A stretch of 64,000 nt of DNA from Alkalimarinus alittae (GTDB taxonomy: Bacteria; Pseudomonadota; Gammaproteobacteria; Pseudomonadales; Oleiphilaceae): assembly GCF_026016465.1 (NCBI RefSeq), contig NZ_CP100390.1:3825001-3889000 (forward strand). Reading direction: 5' to 3'. The notes beneath the pieces were generated by a model. That model did not search any database. It was not told the DNA's origin and worked only from the letters and a program-made list of their open reading frames with translations. Within the stretch, counting starts at the first letter, position 1, and the number at the start of each line of letters is the position of its first letter. This document shows, in pieces, positions 10,394 through 18,744 of the stretch. Made by a program: the position numbers and the translations under genes.

Positions 10394-13300
10394 TTAGTTG
10401 CTTAGTTCTCGCCAATAAATAATCCGATCGTGTCCGCGGTAGCGTCCGAAAGTGGCGGTCGACATTGGGTTGTCATTATCGCCCATCGTGGGTGAAGCTG
10501 AGGTATCACACACCTGGCTTTCATCTAACCCATCACCATTCCAATCAAATTTTAACCAGTTCTGAACATCTATGCACAGTTCTGCAAAACCGTCTTTGCC
10601 GTCTCCTGGGGCTGATAGTGAGATTTGATCTGACAATGCTGCAAGACCTGATACAGCCACGCCACTTCCTGAAGCCGACGTCGTGCCACTATTATTTAAG
10701 CTAGGTGTAACTCGCATATCTGGCGCATTAAAGGTTGTACAGTTATCTGCCGTATTAACGACAAAGCGAGTGCCATCATAAAACTCTGCTGACATCGGTA
10801 TTTTAAGTGGATTCGTTTCAGGGCCAAATGCGTTCTCTAACACCCAACGTCCGTATTTAAGATATTCGTTAACCGTCGTATTCATTGGCGCGCCAGCTGT
10901 TGCCGCATCAGGATCCCCCGAGAAACCTATATTCGCTAACTCAGCACCTCCTTCAACATCATCACTATCTATTAGCTTTATATTTAGTCTCACATCTGCA
11001 TCAAAAGGCGAGACAAGCGCACCCGATATAGGTCTTTGATAGTTAAACTCATCGGAGAGTAGCGGATGCATCGTCAGTGTAATCAAGCCATTTGCATTCA
11101 ATATAGAGCCATAGCTCTGACTGGCTGTGGGGGCCGAGAAAAGCGCTGCGCCGGCTACATTATCGGTATAACAAAAACCAGAATCGGCACCGGTACAGCT
11201 ACTGCCTTGATTAAGGCTAGTGCCTAGTTTCCAGAAGTCCCCTTCATAATTCTGCGTCAGGTCGCCAGTATAGCTTAGCGCTTTGATAGTCACTTCTGGT
11301 GGAGTTAAATAACCAAAGGGCTGCCCCATATAGGTAAACGATGAATTACATGACAAATTAAAGTCAGCCGAAGTCATGCTTACATCAAAGCTAGCGGGAT
11401 AAAATCGACCTATATTAGCTGACTCGACAGAGGCAACGGCAACCGGTACACCAAAATAAGCAGGTGGCGTTGCGGTTATGGTAAATACACCGACCTCACC
11501 TATTTGTTGGTCGCTTATTTTCTCTTCCCCCCCGGATGGAGCCCCATCAAAAATAATTTCGTTTACTGCAGGTGCGGCAGGTGTTCCCCCTGAGGGCGCT
11601 TTAAGGTCAGACGTCAGGGCAACCGTACCTCGGTAGCTTTTTGCGACCAACTCAGGCGTACCAATACAAAGCGCTTTGGAGGTCATCGCAAAAGGCTCAT
11701 TCGCCCTAACAAATTTACTACACGTGGCTAGATTAGAAGCGCATGCTGCGTCAGCAGAGTCCACTTCAATGATAACTTTCTCAGGACTCACAATAAACGA
11801 GCCTAACGCCCCTGTCAGTGTGCTTGTGATTTCAGATACTGTACCGTCATATGGAAAATCATCATGCTCAACGTTAACATCTATTACTTCGCCTACATCC
11901 TCATACTCAACAGATATAGTGGCAATACCTGCACTGAAATCTACAGTCATATTACTACTAGAAGGTTTCGTGACGGCAACAGCAGAGCCATTCAACAGTA
12001 TGCGTTTTGGCAAGCCCGTATTTTTTACACCCAACGTTAATGGGTCGATATTTACATCTGCCCATGCCTTTAGTGACTTTGTGCCGTCAAACCCTGTCAA
12101 CGTGTTGCATGCGCCCCCCAAGCTCGTATCCTGCCCTATCGCTGTAATCGTAAACGCTTTAGAGTTTCCACAAACAAAGTCAAAATTCACAGGCCGATCT
12201 ACTCTGAAGCCAAACGTTCTAAAGTCTGTGCCGTTAGTCGCCTCTGTTGATACGCTAAGAGAGGTGTCTTCAGCAGTCACTTTAAGCGAGGGATATTCGT
12301 TTTTATGAAACAAATAAACATCGACCTCACCATTTTCTGACCCCGTGAGCGCAATATCGGTAATACTGGAACCACCTGAGCTCGCTAAATAAAATTCACT
12401 TTGACTGTTCTGATTGCTTAATAAATCAATCGTGCCGGCATAATCGTCTTTCACGGTAACACCATCGTCACACATGGCTTTTATATTGATGGGAGCTCGG
12501 GCGTTGGGGCAGGCTAGGCCGTAAGCCGGCTGGGTGATGGCGAAGCTACCTAGCGTACAGCTTGTAGGTGGACATACTCGTGTCTCATTGAATAACGTTG
12601 TGACATCGGTATCTGATAGCACGCTATCAAAGATTTTTAACTCATCAAGACTTCCTTCAAAATATTCAGGCGTACCTCCTGTATCCTCTATTCGTCCTAT
12701 ACTGGAGAAAGAGTTGCCTATAATACCGGTGGCCAATGTGCCACTTTTATCAAGAACACCATCGATATATATTTTATAAGCCCCTGTTGCAGCATCTCTG
12801 GTGAGCACAACATGATGGTAGGCATTATCATTAACCCTTTGTGTAGATTTAGTAGTGAAGTCGTTTGCGACTGAAAGCCCTATACGGCCTGAAGCGTCTA
12901 ACCAGCCCCAGAATATATCATCAGATCCACCTGCCTGCTCAATACCGGTAACACCTGGAGCTCTCCAACCTATATCATCCCCTGTCTGAGTTGTTTTGAT
13001 CCAGAAACTCATGGAGGACGTGCCGCTCAATGAGGTGTAGATGTCATTTGTCTCAATATAGTCATTCACACCATCAAAATCTCCCGCTCGGCATAAATGC
13101 CCCGCGTTAGTCGTGGTTAAACTATTGATCGCGGTGGCATTATTGTTGTTTCCTGAACTATCGATTACTTCGCCTGTAGTGCCATTCCAGCTAGTTTCAT
13201 CCATTCTAAACTCAAGAACTGATGGTGGTAGCGGTGGGGTGGCGGGTATAGCACAAGTCGTAAGGTTTGCAGTGGGTATGTTTTCCCAAGACCCACCGTC

Positions 13301-14653
13301 TCTCCGCCATTCCAACTGAGCAAAAGCTTGACCGGTTTGTTCGAAATGCTCCATTTGTACTTCATAGGTTTGACCTACGCTCAATGCTTGGGAAGCGGAT
13401 ACCGATGAGTATCTGGGCGAGTGAAGGCTCCAATCATTAACAATTTGTGTACCGTCGAGACTGAGTCTGGCGCCATCGTCAGAGTACAATCGAAACTCGT
13501 AATTACCCGCGGTTGTTGGTGAAATATAACCTGTCCAGCGGATACTAAATCGCTCATCATTTCCCGAAACATTTGGGAATACGGTCGGTGTAGCAGTATT
13601 CCATGAGAAGTTAACTTGACTATCTAACCTTAAGAACTGTTGACCTGTAAATTCCCCGCCTGGATATCCAACCTTACTACCACTTGAGTTACGCTGATCA
13701 TAATAATGCCCCATCAAGCCATCAAAACTAACCGTATTAGCGATACCCTGCACTGATAGCGTATAGGCTTGCCCCCCCATCAGTCCATCAGTCGCCAAAA
13801 CAACTGTACTTCCATCCTGCCGTGTGATGCCGGTAATATTGCCACTGGTTAGCGTGTAATTACTTACATTTAATGCATCATCACTAACGGTGGAGGCATA
13901 TTGAACGACAATTAGATTATCGGTACCGCAACTGCCTCCTACAGTGCTAACTGAAGGAAGTGTAGCGCCTTCATTCAGCGCGACTAAATGTCCAATAGCA
14001 TCATCATTACTCTTGGAAGCGATAGCAACTTTATCACCGGTTGCTCCTGCTGAAGCTTGCACTGCATAAGCAGCCATCGCTGTAATACCATTGTTATTAT
14101 GCTCTTCAACATCATAGGCTTCGAGCATTCCTGATGCTGGAGTGAAGGACTGGTTGCCCGCCTCTAACGTATAAAGCCCCACTAACATTGAATTAGCCCC
14201 AGCTGTTACTACCGATGGAGCTGTGACAGCTGTGCCAGACATTCCTATTTGTGAGCTTTCACTACCAATGGGGTTAGCAGTATCAACACCACGAAATACA
14301 GACATACCTAATATATAACGACGATTACCACTCTGGTCGAAATCCCATTCATAACTGACACCCACATCACCTGCTGTTGCTACACGATAGTATAGGGACT
14401 GTAAAACACTGCCATCGGCAATCTGGCTTCCTATCTGAGTCCAACCCGCAGGCGCGGTAACACCATCGCTACCGCTTCGATCTCTTATAGCAACTTGAAC
14501 CAAAAGCACATCGCCTACTGTTACTGCAGGTACGACCAAGGCAGCCTTTTCATCATTTCCCTTGTCGCTAACCGAACTAATAAAAGAAATAGCCGCGCTA
14601 ACATTAGCACTAAAAACAAGAACGCAAATAAATGCAACAACACGACTAAACAT
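10394..14653 (-). CDS. mshQ: MSHA pilus protein MshQ, large adhesin-like
   Basis: Last gene of the msh locus; a 1419-residue exported protein. I choose ATG 14653 because the signal peptide MFSRVVAFICVLVFSANVSA begins there, 6 nt after the mshP stop. The frame opens further upstream without support. A beta-rich N-terminal region (about 20-290) leads to a PA14-like domain (about 315-455, with YISPTTAGNYEFRLYSDDGA and LSLDGTQIVNDW). A LamG/concanavalin-like domain follows (about 490-690, YHHVVLTRDAATGAYKIYID). The long C-terminal half matches the DUF6701 region of MshQ proteins. PA14 and LamG folds often bind glycans, so a tip or surface adhesin role is inferred. Confidence 0.85.
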   Translation of the reverse strand: MFSRVVAFICVLVFSANVSAAISFISSVSDKGNDEKAALVVPAVTVGDVLLVQVAIRDRSGSDGVTAPAGWTQIGSQIADGSVLQSLYYRVATAGDVGVSYEWDFDQSGNRRYILGMSVFRGVDTANPIGSESSQIGMSGTAVTAPSVVTAGANSMLVGLYTLEAGNQSFTPASGMLEAYDVEEHNNNGITAMAAYAVQASAGATGDKVAIASKSNDDAIGHLVALNEGATLPSVSTVGGSCGTDNLIVVQYASTVSDDALNVSNYTLTSGNITGITRQDGSTVVLATDGLMGGQAYTLSVQGIANTVSFDGLMGHYYDQRNSSGSKVGYPGGEFTGQQFLRLDSQVNFSWNTATPTVFPNVSGNDERFSIRWTGYISPTTAGNYEFRLYSDDGARLSLDGTQIVNDWSLHSPRYSSVSASQALSVGQTYEVQMEHFEQTGQAFAQLEWRRDGGSWENIPTANLTTCAIPATPPLPPSVLEFRMDETSWNGTTGEVIDSSGNNNNATAINSLTTTNAGHLCRAGDFDGVNDYIETNDIYTSLSGTSSMSFWIKTTQTGDDIGWRAPGVTGIEQAGGSDDIFWGWLDASGRIGLSVANDFTTKSTQRVNDNAYHHVVLTRDAATGAYKIYIDGVLDKSGTLATGIIGNSFSSIGRIEDTGGTPEYFEGSLDELKIFDSVLSDTDVTTLFNETRVCPPTSCTLGSFAITQPAYGLACPNARAPINIKAMCDDGVTVKDDYAGTIDLLSNQNSQSEFYLASSGGSSITDIALTGSENGEVDVYLFHKNEYPSLKVTAEDTSLSVSTEATNGTDFRTFGFRVDRPVNFDFVCGNSKAFTITAIGQDTSLGGACNTLTGFDGTKSLKAWADVNIDPLTLGVKNTGLPKRILLNGSAVAVTKPSSSNMTVDFSAGIATISVEYEDVGEVIDVNVEHDDFPYDGTVSEITSTLTGALGSFIVSPEKVIIEVDSADAACASNLATCSKFVRANEPFAMTSKALCIGTPELVAKSYRGTVALTSDLKAPSGGTPAAPAVNEIIFDGAPSGGEEKISDQQIGEVGVFTITATPPAYFGVPVAVASVESANIGRFYPASFDVSMTSADFNLSCNSSFTYMGQPFGYLTPPEVTIKALSYTGDLTQNYEGDFWKLGTSLNQGSSCTGADSGFCYTDNVAGAALFSAPTASQSYGSILNANGLITLTMHPLLSDEFNYQRPISGALVSPFDADVRLNIKLIDSDDVEGGAELANIGFSGDPDAATAGAPMNTTVNEYLKYGRWVLENAFGPETNPLKIPMSAEFYDGTRFVVNTADNCTTFNAPDMRVTPSLNNSGTTSASGSGVAVSGLAALSDQISLSAPGDGKDGFAELCIDVQNWLKFDWNGDGLDESQVCDTSASPTMGDNDNPMSTATFGRYRGHDRIIYWRELSN

Positions 14654-14658
14654 ATCCA

Positions 14659-15078
14659 CTACTGCCTCGCCCTTACAACAATCACCCGCTCGGCAGTATC
14701 CACTCCGCTGCCGCAAGCTCCTGTGCTTTTCAGTGAAAAGTAACTAACACCATCAACTGCAACACAACTACGCGCCACCGTTGCTCTACACCCATTTAAT
14801 CCATCAGCGCTAAAGCCTAATGCGGTCGTTTGCGAGCTACAACTAGCCACCGCCCCCGATGAAGGAAATATCTTCGCCATATCTATTTGCGCCCCACTCT
14901 CTGCCGCATAAAACGCACGCATTGAGTTAACATCAAGGCTAAAACTGACGCCTGAGCTTTCTTCAAGGTCTGTGATAGCTACCACAATCAACGCTAACAC
15001 TGTAATGACAAAGAGCGCTACAGGAAGGCCGATACCGCTCTGTTTTTTATGGTTTTGATAGCTTGTTTTAGGGTACAT
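14659..15078 (-). CDS. mshP: MSHA pilus assembly protein MshP, PilX-like minor component
   Basis: Inner-membrane-anchored minor pilin-like protein. From ATG 15078 (MYPKTSYQNHKKQSGIGLPV) it is 139 residues, with a basic leader, a Gly-Ile-Gly-Leu-Pro start and the hydrophobic helix LFVITVLALIVVAI. The soluble part, EESSGVSFSLDVNSMRAFYA followed by AESGA, is typical of PilX/MshP. The processing site is not the usual G-F-T-L-x-E. The start overlaps mshO by 11 nt. Upstream in-frame codons to 15153 lie inside mshO and have no prepilin-like sequence. Confidence 0.85.
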   Translation of the reverse strand: MYPKTSYQNHKKQSGIGLPVALFVITVLALIVVAITDLEESSGVSFSLDVNSMRAFYAAESGAQIDMAKIFPSSGAVASCSSQTTALGFSADGLNGCRATVARSCVAVDGVSYFSLKSTGACGSGVDTAERVIVVRARQ

Positions 15079-15829
15079 TTCTAACCTGCACCTCTTGGTC
15101 AACGATATGTATAGCGCCTCCGTCAAATTCAAAATGCATTGCAACAACAGCATTTCTGGTCAGGGATGCAGGGGCGATGCTAAATGTGCCGCGCTGGAGT
15201 TTATCGACAATAATTTGAGCGGTACCCTTCGCTGCACTAAATCCATAGTCGCTATATCGATTTAAACGCGTGCTCTCTATGCAATAGGTGATGGGGCTTT
15301 CTGTAAAGTAAAAACGCCGCTCGGGGGACGCGGCAAGAAACTCAAAATCACCGGCTAGCGTTATTGTGTCGATACCTCCTGAATTGGTTAAGGCTGATAC
15401 TTTACTGGTGCTTATTGGCCCTGGGTTAGCTTGGCCATAGACGGCATTTACACTTGTTGGGTAGACGGCAATACGCGTATTTTCAGGTACTGCGCTAAAC
15501 CCAGACTCGATAGCGGTTATGGTTCTTGGCGTTGTTCCATTAGGAAGCGTTTTGTAATGAGAGCCCCCCGTCACGGGAATAAACTCTATACAGGTATTCG
15601 ACGCATTCACCCTGATGCTATTGGGTAGCGCATTGCGCAATTCTCGACTAATTTTTTCTGATGCTATCCAGCCTATTGTGGCTAACTGTTGTCTGTCTGC
15701 TGCATCTGAATAACCTTGTGTGGCCTGACCCACAAATTGAACGGACCCTACCGCCAAAATACCTGAGATGACGATAACAATCACCAGCTCGACCAAGGTA
15801 AAACCTTTATGACTTTTGTGTGTTTTCAT
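15068..15829 (-). CDS. mshO: MSHA minor prepilin MshO, PilW-like
   Basis: Type IV prepilin-like protein with a short basic leader, MKTHKSHKG, then FTLVELVIVIVISGILAVGS: the G/F processing site and Glu at mature position 5. About 253 residues, larger than pilins, as usual for MshO/PilW. ATG 15829 overlaps the mshD TGA (TGATG), so translation is coupled. Minor pilins of this group are thought to prime pilus assembly at the tip. It is part of the mshBACDOPQ structural half. Confidence 0.88.
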   Translation of the reverse strand: MKTHKSHKGFTLVELVIVIVISGILAVGSVQFVGQATQGYSDAADRQQLATIGWIASEKISRELRNALPNSIRVNASNTCIEFIPVTGGSHYKTLPNGTTPRTITAIESGFSAVPENTRIAVYPTSVNAVYGQANPGPISTSKVSALTNSGGIDTITLAGDFEFLAASPERRFYFTESPITYCIESTRLNRYSDYGFSAAKGTAQIIVDKLQRGTFSIAPASLTRNAVVAMHFEFDGGAIHIVDQEVQVRNVP

Positions 15830-16332
15830 CAATAATTACCACGATAAACACTAAATGGCATTGGGGACTGATTGGGGGGGGTAATGCTGACCGTTATTCG
15901 TTTTGCTTTACTATTGTCGGCAATACCCACTTCGTTACCCGCACAAGCAACCGATACCTGAACACTATAACCCGTGTAATTAGCTAAAGCACCACTGACT
16001 AATTTTGGCGGGCTATCATTAATACCGTTATAGTCATCCACATTGTCGTATAGCGCTCTATTGCCTCCCCCACCGGCTGGAATAGGGCAAGTGATGGTTG
16101 TCGATGCTGGAACACCCCCTAAAGGTGTGCTCGAATCATATTTTTTGCTGAGAATTTCATCCAGATAAAGCTGAGCTAACTTTAACGATTTGTTTTTCCA
16201 TAATGAATCTGAGCTTCTGCCCATTGTGGTGCTAAATGCGCTCAATACGGCCGTTACAGCAATGGATATAAGGACAATGGAAATGACCATTTCTACCAAA
16301 GTCATGCCGCTTTGTACTCTAAAGCTATTCAT
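15829..16332 (-). CDS. mshD: MSHA minor prepilin MshD, PilV-like
   Basis: Minor pilin of about 167 residues: MNSFRVQSG leader, then MTLVEMVISIVLISIAVTAV. The residue after the cleaved glycine is Met instead of Phe, and Glu5 is present. The following part (SLKLAQLYLDEILSKKYD) is characteristic of MshD/PilV proteins. ATG 16332 overlaps the mshC TGA by ATGA, indicating coupled translation; an upstream GTG at 16338 is less likely. Confidence 0.88.
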   Translation of the reverse strand: MNSFRVQSGMTLVEMVISIVLISIAVTAVLSAFSTTMGRSSDSLWKNKSLKLAQLYLDEILSKKYDSSTPLGGVPASTTITCPIPAGGGGNRALYDNVDDYNGINDSPPKLVSGALANYTGYSVQVSVACAGNEVGIADNSKAKRITVSITPPNQSPMPFSVYRGNY

Positions 16333-16874
16333 GGACACGTGCCTGATGCGGGGCTATAGGCATAACCGGATGCGGCAAGACAAACGGTGTGGCTGTTATC
16401 GGAAGTAAAGGTTAAAACATGACTGGTATTAGTGGTTAAACTGCCTGATCGGTTATAGCTAAATGTCCGCGACCCAGTGAGTGTGCTGCCATCGATTGTA
16501 AGAGTTCCACCCGAAGCATCTGCGGTAATTTGAGTTAGCGGGTCTACAACGCCCTCTTTTGTTACAGTGAAAACCCAATTGCCGCCTGATGTTGAAACGG
16601 TAAGCGCTGAGGGGGAATTGCTGCTTTCTAGGGCTAGGGCTGTTTGCTGTGCTGTTATTGCACTGGCGATAAATTGGTCTTTGGCGAGAAAGGCTGAGTA
16701 GCTACTTCTTGATGAGAAAAGGGACATGGCGCTAGCGCTTAAAATGCCAATTATGACTAGCGTCATGACTAGCTCTACTACGGTAAAGCCTTGGGATTTT
16801 GAAAGGTGGGCGGAGCCCACCTTTTTTCTATACCAATCATTTTGGTTACGAATGAGCGGTATTCGGTTAGACAT
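16329..16874 (-). CDS. mshC: MSHA minor prepilin MshC
   Basis: Minor pilin, 181 residues from ATG 16874, whose first base overlaps the last base of the mshA stop (TAATG). The prepilin motif KSQG/FTVVELVMTLVIIGILSA is clear. The leader before the cleavage glycine is long (about 29 residues) compared with 6-13 in the sister pilins, and a strong hairpin (16803-16823) is encoded within it. Two cysteines near the C-terminus (HTVCLAASGYAYSPASGTCP) form the usual disulphide loop. Confidence 0.88.
   Translation of the reverse strand: MSNRIPLIRNQNDWYRKKVGSAHLSKSQGFTVVELVMTLVIIGILSASAMSLFSSRSSYSAFLAKDQFIASAITAQQTALALESSNSPSALTVSTSGGNWVFTVTKEGVVDPLTQITADASGGTLTIDGSTLTGSRTFSYNRSGSLTTNTSHVLTFTSDNSHTVCLAASGYAYSPASGTCP
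16803..16823. other. Perfect hairpin inside the mshC leader codons
   Basis: AAGGTGGGC-GGA-GCCCACCTT, 9-bp arms and a 3-nt loop. On the plus strand it runs into a T-run (16822-16827), as an antisense terminator would. In the mRNA sense it lacks a T-run and could only pause polymerase, slow ribosomes or mark a processing site just after mshA. Confidence 0.55.
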
Positions 16875-17335
16875 TAACAACCATCAGCTGTTGGCAAAGT
16901 AGTCACTACTACAGGAGCACCAGTTGTCGATGATGTTGCCTGAGTGTATGTTGAAACACAAGTGCCAACCGTTATAGTGCCTACATCAGGCCCCGTGGTT
17001 ACAGCATAAGTAATTCCATCAAAACCTGCAGCTTCATCAAGATTCGCCGCCGTAGGATAACCATATGCAAGGTTAATTGTTTGACCCTCAAGCACTACTG
17101 ACTCGCCCGTTGCCGCAGTCTTACCTTCTGCGAGAGCTTGAGCATGTACAATCGCAACAGCTGACCGAGCTGCACCGTTTGCCCCACCAAAAACAGCCTC
17201 TCTTGCATCCCCACCCAAATCCGCAAACCGAGGCAATGCAAAGGCTGACAAAATACCCAAAATAACAATAACCATGACCAATTCGATTAAAGTAAAACCA
17301 GCCTGCTTGTTGTTCATTTTTTTCATATTAATCAT
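16874..17335 (-). CDS. mshA: MSHA major pilin MshA
   Basis: Structural subunit of the MSHA type IV pilus, 153 residues. The leader MINMKKMNNKQAG is followed by FTLIELVMVIVILGILSAFA, the class IV prepilin motif cut by the prepilin peptidase after Gly, with Glu at mature position 5. The ALPRFADLGGDAR phrase is characteristic of MshA. The C-terminal cysteine pair (GTCVSTYTQ ... ADGC) makes the D-region loop. The start at 17335 is supported by AGGAG 7 nt upstream. Its own promoter probably lies at 17370-17398, allowing higher expression than neighbours. It is followed directly by mshC. Confidence 0.94.
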   Translation of the reverse strand: MINMKKMNNKQAGFTLIELVMVIVILGILSAFALPRFADLGGDAREAVFGGANGAARSAVAIVHAQALAEGKTAATGESVVLEGQTINLAYGYPTAANLDEAAGFDGITYAVTTGPDVGTITVGTCVSTYTQATSSTTGAPVVVTTLPTADGC

Positions 17336-17369
17336 GTAGTACTCCTGCTAAATAAATATAGTTACTTAT

Positions 17370-17398
17370 TGTATAAATTGTATATCGAACGCTGTCGA
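17370..17398 (-). promoter_or_regulatory. Candidate sigma-70 promoter of mshA
   Basis: On the minus strand TCGACA (17393-17398) and TATACA (17370-17375) are separated by 17 bp, predicting a start near 17363 and a 27-nt leader with the AGGAG site. Match to consensus is moderate. Confidence 0.5.
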
Positions 17399-17413
17399 TA
17401 AGGGGTTTCCAGT

Positions 17414-17443
17414 GGTTAGGTGGTTTTTGTCTGCCACCTAACC
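17414..17443. other. Perfect 10-bp hairpin upstream of mshA
   Basis: GGTTAGGTGG / CCACCTAACC with a 10-nt loop, between mshB and the proposed mshA promoter. No T-run follows on the minus strand, so it may stabilise the 3' end of upstream mRNA or act as a weak terminator isolating mshA. Confidence 0.5.
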
Positions 17444-17461
17444 CAGAATTATTCCCCATAC

Positions 17462-17553
17462 GTAGCCTTGATGCAGCGCAGCGGAATCAGGGTTTATCGG
17501 TAGCTTATACCACCGCCCTTGATTACAGCCGTGCCTCCTTTCATCACGGCTAC
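17462..17553. repeat. REP-like palindromic element, copy 2
   Basis: Begins GTAGCCTTGATGCAGCGCAG and ends TCATCACGGCTAC, with inner inverted blocks GGAATCAGGG and CCCTTGATTACA. Shares termini and internal words with copy 1 (10279-10390). It sits between mshB and mshA, so it may affect the 3' end of the upstream transcript. Confidence 0.7.
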
Positions 17554-17576
17554 AAATGCTTAACACCTTGAAAGAT

Positions 17577-17601
17577 GGATTCCCGCCCTCGCAGGAATGA
17601 C
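17577..17601. repeat. Short palindromic repeat (ATTCCC-type)
   Basis: GGATTCCCGCC...GCAGGAATGAC is a degenerate hairpin of the widespread intergenic repeat whose complement begins GTCATTCC. It lies between REP-like copy 2 and the mshB stop. Only one copy is clear in this window. Confidence 0.45.
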
Positions 17602-17610
17602 ACTCGTTCT

Positions 17611-18123
17611 TTAATTGATAACGGTAATAACCTCTCCAGTGTCAGGATCATACTGCACATAGTTACCTGACGTGTCTCTTTGATAAGTATATCGGCAGTC
17701 TCCGCCAAATGTTGAGGCTAGGTAATCGCTTCCTACGGCAGTGCTTACGCTCGGAGCGCTGCTTTGTAGTAGTTTAATCCACAAATTTTGGCATTCAGCG
17801 GCGCTCATCGCCCCTGGGTTATTGTTGCCACCCACTCCAGTGGGCCACCCGTCAACACTCGTATCGATAGTTTCATCACCGTAACCTTCCAAATCGTCTA
17901 CTGCTACGGAGTTTCCTTTAGCTAGCCACTGAGATCTCACTAACACAACTGCGGATACCAATGCACCCCCACTAGCTTCTACACTGCTGCGATGGGCTTC
18001 ATCTGCCATATCTGCAAAGCGTGGTATTGCGAACGCTGATAATATAGCCAGAATCGCAATTACAACCACTAACTCGATCAACGTAAAACCTTTATGTTTT
18101 TCACTCAGTAACATTTGCTTCAT
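17611..18123 (-). CDS. mshB: MSHA pilin-like protein MshB
   Basis: Prepilin-like protein, 170 residues from ATG 18123, with AAGGAT about 8 nt upstream. Leader MKQMLLSEKHKG, then FTLIELVVVIAILAILSAFA and IPRFADMADEAHRSSVEASG. It closely parallels MshA at the N-terminus. C-terminal cysteines (AECQNLW ... GGDCRYTY) form the loop. It is the first gene of the structural half, 43 bp after mshF and separated from mshA by 275 bp holding repeats and a likely promoter. Confidence 0.9.
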   Translation of the reverse strand: MKQMLLSEKHKGFTLIELVVVIAILAILSAFAIPRFADMADEAHRSSVEASGGALVSAVVLVRSQWLAKGNSVAVDDLEGYGDETIDTSVDGWPTGVGGNNNPGAMSAAECQNLWIKLLQSSAPSVSTAVGSDYLASTFGGDCRYTYQRDTSGNYVQYDPDTGEVITVIN

Positions 18124-18166
18124 CAATTTATCCTTTTATAGCCTTAATCTTAATTTGTGTCTGTAT

Positions 18167-18736
18167 TCATTTTGTATCGTAATGCCGCCCATTACCGCTT
18201 ATCGCAAACCACTTAAAATGTTGCAGTGGCTGTAACCTTAGACCTATTAAACGCTCTTCTAGTTCATCAAATTGTTGGTTCTTATTGTTATCTAGGTAAT
18301 CAAGAACAACACGAAACCGTAGGTACTCAGGCTTATCGGTGCCGTCTATCTCAACCATGTCGGTGTTGATCACCTTGTATACAATTGCCTGCTCTGTTTG
18401 TGCGAAAAACCATCGACCAGCATTCACCTGAGCATAATCGTCTTCTATACCACTATAGTTCACGGGAGTCGTTTCCATCCACTCCATAGGGTTATGATTT
18501 ACAAAGTTTTTGATTTCTTGTTTTTTATTTTGAGCGACCTTTTCAGCGGTCTTATAAACCAACATTGCATTTAATTCTGCTACCACGGTTCTAAACATGG
18601 CTTCTTCTGCTCTTGCCATTTCACGCTCAAGTGCTTGCCCCAACACCACCAACAATGTTGCGATAATACAGGCTGATATTCCAAAGAGTAGCCCTTTTCT
18701 GCGTTTATACCAGTGTAACAACGGGCTGTTTTTCAT
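18167..18736 (-). CDS. mshF: MSHA biogenesis protein MshF
   Basis: Small inner-membrane protein of the MSHA apparatus, function unassigned. From ATG 18736 (MKNSPLLHWYKRRKG) it is 189 residues: a basic N-terminus, one transmembrane helix (LLFGISACIIATLLVVLG), and a soluble periplasmic part. The open frame extends to 18778 inside mshG, but the ATG just after the mshG stop is the natural start. It lies between mshG and mshB, exactly the Vibrio/Shewanella order. Confidence 0.82.
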   Translation of the reverse strand: MKNSPLLHWYKRRKGLLFGISACIIATLLVVLGQALEREMARAEEAMFRTVVAELNAMLVYKTAEKVAQNKKQEIKNFVNHNPMEWMETTPVNYSGIEDDYAQVNAGRWFFAQTEQAIVYKVINTDMVEIDGTDKPEYLRFRVVLDYLDNNKNQQFDELEERLIGLRLQPLQHFKWFAISGNGRHYDTK

Positions 18737-18744
18737 GAATTTTA

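Noticed and set aside
11676-12308. 210-codon plus-strand open frame inside mshQ
   Set aside because: Antisense shadow of a well-supported gene; no ribosome site and no recognisable domain.
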